In this document: piece by piece, positions 61,490 through 64,000 of the stretch
Layout of the letters: the number at the start of each line of letters is the position of its first letter
Numbering within the stretch: position 1 is the first letter of the stretch
Origin: Paenibacillus sinensis
Lineage (GTDB): Bacteria > Bacillota > Bacilli > Paenibacillales > Paenibacillaceae
Assembly: GCF_019904155.1 (NCBI RefSeq)
Contig: NZ_JAHCMB010000021.1
Coordinates: forward strand, 7,455 to 71,454
Direction: 5' to 3'
DNA length: 64,000 bases
Translations under genes and position numbers: made by a program
The notes under the pieces: generated by a model
Seen by the model: only the letters and a program-made list of their open reading frames with translations
Told to the model about the DNA's origin: nothing
The model's database searches: none

Positions 61490-61523
61490 AAAAAACGGGC
61501 TGCCCTGATATAAGGGAACCCGT
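61490..61523 (-). terminator. Terminator of the 63-aa gene
   Basis: On the minus strand ACGGG...CCCT pairs with AGGG...CCCGT and is followed by TTTTTT; about 55 nt beyond the stop codon. Confidence 0.75.
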
Positions 61524-61562
61524 CTCCTTAACAATTTAAGATAAATAAAATGAAGGCTTGGC

Positions 61563-61592
61563 CTACTTTTTCGGATACTACTTTTTCGGATA
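61563..61592 (-). repeat. 15-bp tandem duplication over a stop codon
   Basis: CTACTTTTTCGGATA occurs twice in direct tandem (61563-61577 and 61578-61592). On the minus strand each copy encodes YPKK followed by a stop. Confidence 0.85.
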
Positions 61593-61769
61593 CTGCTCTT
61601 TCAGACCTGGCGACTGGACACTGCTCTCGCTCAGCTTCCTCAAGGTTTCGAGCTTCATTTCGCTGTGAACGCCAAAGCCGGAGCCGCCGTCTTTCTTCTC
61701 GACCAACGCGCCCGAATCGGCTTCTTGAAATTTCAGCCGGTGGCGGGCATTTCGATTTCGATCGCGCAT
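61578..61769 (-). CDS. Small basic protein of unknown function
   Basis: 63-aa charged protein (NRNARHRLKFQEADSGALVE near the N-terminus, ending KEQYPKK). ATG 61769 has GGAGG 9 nt upstream and an independent terminator follows, so the gene is real in form. No cysteine, no hydrophobic segment. I do not recognise it; a spore-associated or nucleic-acid-binding role is only a thought. The 3' end is duplicated (see the 15-bp tandem repeat). Confidence 0.6.
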   Translation of the reverse strand: MRDRNRNARHRLKFQEADSGALVEKKDGGSGFGVHSEMKLETLRKLSESSVQSPGLKEQYPKK

Positions 61770-61944
61770 GTTCGGGTTCCTCCTTTTATTCGTCAGGGTG
61801 GCACTCGCACTCTCCAAAGACCGCTGCAATCTGCATGCTGCTCTCACCGGTATGTACATCCAGTATACAGGATTTGAAATTTAAAAAAAGCACTAATCCA
61901 GCTTCTATGGCGAAGGACTCTGAAGTTTGTCCTGTCAGCACCCT

Positions 61945-61977
61945 ATAAAAAAACAGGCTGCCCTCTCAGACAGCCTG
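61945..61977 (-). terminator. Terminator of the 57-aa gene
   Basis: AGGCTG and CAGCCT arms form a hairpin (about 61955-61977); on the minus strand seven T follow. Confidence 0.8.
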
Positions 61978-62002
61978 CTCTAGACATAAACCAGCCAGCG
62001 AT

Positions 62003-62176
62003 TCAGTTCTTCGGCGCTGGATCGGGATGGGAGGTTGCAGCTGGCTTCGCTTCCCATTCGTCCGCCTCGGGCTCAATATCGACCCCGTTCTCCATTTTCT
62101 TCTTCTCGGCCAGAGAATCTCCGTCCTTGTCTTCCTGGTTGCGGATGTCCGCTTCATTCTGGATGTAATCCGACAT
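62003..62176 (-). CDS. Small acidic protein of unknown function
   Basis: 57-aa hydrophilic protein, MSDYIQNEADIRNQEDKDGD at the N-terminus, then a mixed KKK/acidic middle and a Pro/Ala-rich end. ATG 62176 has AAGGAGGGG 5-6 nt upstream, and a good terminator follows the stop codon. It has the composition of an intrinsically disordered protein. Family unknown to me. Confidence 0.65.
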   Translation of the reverse strand: MSDYIQNEADIRNQEDKDGDSLAEKKKMENGVDIEPEADEWEAKPAATSHPDPAPKN

Positions 62177-62399
62177 GCTATCCCCTCCTTCGGCGTGATT
62201 GCTGTTGGCAACTTATCATTTCCGGATTGCCCATAATTATAGTTACCCGTTGAGGTGCTTTATAAACGGCCGATTTCACTCCCTGCCTGTGTGCACCGGA
62301 AGAGCTGACAGCTGGCACCTGATGCGCCGGTTCTATGAATCCGATCCGGAATCCCTTATCATTAGTAAGATAGAAACACGGGTTAAGGAGAGTCAGACA

Positions 62400-63164
62400 A
62401 TGAAGGTGCTGTACAAGACCGCCGAAGAAGGCTGTGAAATCGTAGTGGCGGACACCGATGAGCTGTATGGGGAGAAAGGAAGATTTCGGGTGCTTCAATT
62501 CTCGGAGGAATTGGTGCAGGGGGCCCTGGACCTCGACCAGCCGGAGCGAATCGTATTCGAATATCCAAGGGCGATCCTTCATCTGATGGAGTGGAATCGC
62601 CCGGGCTTTGAGGATGTCTTCCTTATCGGCCACGGGATCGGGACCCTGCTTGGAGCCTTGTCCGGCAAAAATGTCACAACAGCCGAGCTTAGCCAAGCGG
62701 TCGTCGACCTCAGCCGGCTCTATTTCGGCAGCAGCGCCGAAGACCGGATCGGAATCGGCGACGGCAGGCAGCTGCTGGAGCGGGAGGACGACGGGAGCTT
62801 AGACTATATCGTGCTGGACGCGTTCAGCGGAAGCGGAACACCCCGGCATCTCATCTCTCGGGGCATGTTCTCGCTCGCTGGCAAGAAGCTGAACAACCGG
62901 GGCATGCTGATCATGAATGCCACCGGCAGAGGGAAGAACGACCGGCTGATCCAGTCGGTACACTCCACCCTCGCCTCCGTGTTCCCGTACACTCTCGCCT
63001 TCATCCTTCCTTCAGCTGATCCGGCGGCTCCGAAGAACCTCATCCTGGCAGGAGCCCGCAGGCCCATCGTCTACAAGTCCCGGCAGATGGCGGGCTTCAC
63101 CGAGATCGTTCTTCCTCCGGGCGATGTGATCAGGGACGCTGACGGAGGAAGGGCTACATTTTGA
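62400..63164 (+). CDS. Spermidine-synthase-like methyltransferase-fold protein
   Basis: 254-aa protein. VFLIGHGIGTLLGALSGKNV is a modified nucleotide-binding loop (GHGIG instead of GGGxG), and YIVLDAFSGSGTPRHLIS is the typical D-A-F motif of spermidine-synthase-like proteins. Residues needed for polyamine binding are not obvious, so a different methyl or aminopropyl role is possible. ATG 62400 has AAGGAGAG 8 nt upstream. Converges on and overlaps the next gene by 11 nt. Confidence 0.75.
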   Translation: MKVLYKTAEEGCEIVVADTDELYGEKGRFRVLQFSEELVQGALDLDQPERIVFEYPRAILHLMEWNRPGFEDVFLIGHGIGTLLGALSGKNVTTAELSQAVVDLSRLYFGSSAEDRIGIGDGRQLLEREDDGSLDYIVLDAFSGSGTPRHLISRGMFSLAGKKLNNRGMLIMNATGRGKNDRLIQSVHSTLASVFPYTLAFILPSADPAAPKNLILAGARRPIVYKSRQMAGFTEIVLPPGDVIRDADGGRATF

Positions 63165-63921
63165 CAGCAGCGATTCTCAGCCTTACATAGTCCAGAACCC
63201 ACTGGCCGTCTTGGAATAAATCGTTCCGGGCTTTATCGGCAATTTGTCCGTAGACATGGGCTCGTTCGCTCTCCGGAACCGATTTGAAGAAATCATCCGC
63301 CAGCCCGTTCAGCCAGTGGGACAGACCGTTCTCTCCATCCTTCATCGGAGTTGGACGGTCAAAGTGTACGGCATACACGACCCGGAAGCCTTGATGCTCC
63401 AGCAGAGCGCTGTACTCGGCAATACTTGGAAAATACCAGGGATTCAGTTCACCGGCATCGATCCCGTATTTCCCGGACAGCACCTCGCCAATGGACCGGA
63501 TCACCGTGTCCACATTTCCTTTGCCGCCAAATTCGGCGACGAACCTTCCGCCCGGCTTCAGATTGTTCCATACGGAGGAGATCACACTCCCGGCGTTCTT
63601 CATCCAATGCAGGGCGGCGTTGGAGAAGACGGCATCGAACGGTTCATCGAACGCAAAATTCTCGGCATTGCCGGCAACAAACGGGATTCCAGGATACTTC
63701 GCTGCCGCTTTTCCGATCATCTCTCCGGAGAGATCCATGCCCGTCACATCTGCTCCGGCCTTGGTCAGTTCATAAGCCAAATCTCCGGTACCGCAGCCCA
63801 GGTCCAGAATCCGCTCCCCTTTCGCAGGACTTAGCAAGTCAATGACGCCTCTTCCAAATTCGGATACGTACCCCAGCTTGCTGTCGTATAATTCGGATTT
63901 CCATACATGAACCGAAGCCAT
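63154..63921 (-). CDS. SAM-dependent methyltransferase (Tam/UbiE-like)
   Basis: 255-aa methyltransferase. Motif I RILDLGCGTGDLAYEL, motif II TGMDLSGEMIGKA, FDAVFSNAALHWM (the form seen in trans-aconitate methyltransferase-like enzymes) and LKPGGRFVAEFGGKGN. ATG 63921 has AAGGAG 9 nt before it. Its stop overlaps the convergent spermidine-synthase-like gene by 11 nt. Substrate unknown. Confidence 0.85.
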   Translation of the reverse strand: MASVHVWKSELYDSKLGYVSEFGRGVIDLLSPAKGERILDLGCGTGDLAYELTKAGADVTGMDLSGEMIGKAAAKYPGIPFVAGNAENFAFDEPFDAVFSNAALHWMKNAGSVISSVWNNLKPGGRFVAEFGGKGNVDTVIRSIGEVLSGKYGIDAGELNPWYFPSIAEYSALLEHQGFRVVYAVHFDRPTPMKDGENGLSHWLNGLADDFFKSVPESERAHVYGQIADKARNDLFQDGQWVLDYVRLRIAAVKM

Positions 63922-64000
63922 GAATCCCATCTCCTTCTGATTGGTGTTGGGATTATTTTGGCATAGATCACTCATTAAATAAAATATATAAATACTATTC

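Overview
The window looks like a chromosomal segment from a low-pathogenicity Gram-positive spore-former lineage, most likely Paenibacillus or a close relative. This is inferred from strong GGAGG-type ribosome binding sites, many GTG/TTG starts, roughly 50-55% GC by eye, sigma-A and sigma-D type promoters, Bacillus-type LexA boxes, and Firmicute families such as Amj, DegV, CatE, DUF898, DUF4173 and a heterodimeric ABC exporter. No rRNA, tRNA, CRISPR array, phage block, intact insertion sequence or replication origin was found. The segment reads as a mosaic of short operons, most bounded by recognisable terminators.

Layout. 0.2-4.4 kb: an MFS sugar permease, small membrane and acetyltransferase genes, a frameshifted unknown gene, an SOS-type mini-gene with two LexA boxes, and a tubby-like protein. 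4.4-8.3 kb: a LacI regulator and a cellobiose phosphorylase (GH94) carrying the same operator core. 8.3-11 kb: a LexA-box Y-family DNA polymerase and a two-part ThrE-type exporter. 11-19.4 kb: methyltransferase, ABC-2 type permease with PadR regulator, DinB-like and DegV proteins, a CPA1 Na+/H+ antiporter with an odd low-complexity insert, an acetyltransferase, and a metallo-hydrolase under a textbook promoter. 19.4-22.9 kb: chemoreceptor plus solute-binding lipoprotein behind a sigma-D-like promoter. 23.4-24.9 kb: catE-type dioxygenase and NAD(P)-binding protein. 25.3-28.8 kb: beta-mannosidase (GH2) divergent from an AraC regulator. 28.9-35.3 kb: Rrf2 regulator, HEAT/DJ-1 pair, YbaK, methionine aminopeptidase, phosphoesterase, SGNH esterase and an OppA-like protein.

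35.5-48.5 kb: nitroreductase, heterodimeric ABC exporter divergent from a LysR gene, DoxX-like protein, glutamine-dependent NAD synthetase, aldo/keto reductase, a second LacI regulator with an MFS exporter, a 52-bp tandem repeat, and cysteine synthase. 48.7-55.5 kb: an HD-GYP protein translationally coupled to a chemoreceptor, a DUF4173 membrane protein divergent from an SgrR-like regulator, and a TetR regulator. 55.5-64 kb: YhfP-type oxidoreductase, excalibur protein, signal peptidase I, Amj lipid II flippase, a second CPA1 antiporter, a CmpB-like membrane protein, two tiny unknown genes, a spermidine-synthase-like protein and a methyltransferase.

Themes: use of plant polysaccharide fragments (cellobiose phosphorylase, beta-mannosidase, SGNH esterase, sugar permease), chemotaxis and c-di-GMP signalling, quinone/electrophile stress (CatE, nitroreductase, YhfP) with operator-like dyads, and an SOS pair. 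No clear new multi-gene system was found. The best leads are the SOS mini-gene, the sigma-D chemoreceptor/binding-protein unit, the modified antiporter and several unexplained repeats and hairpins.
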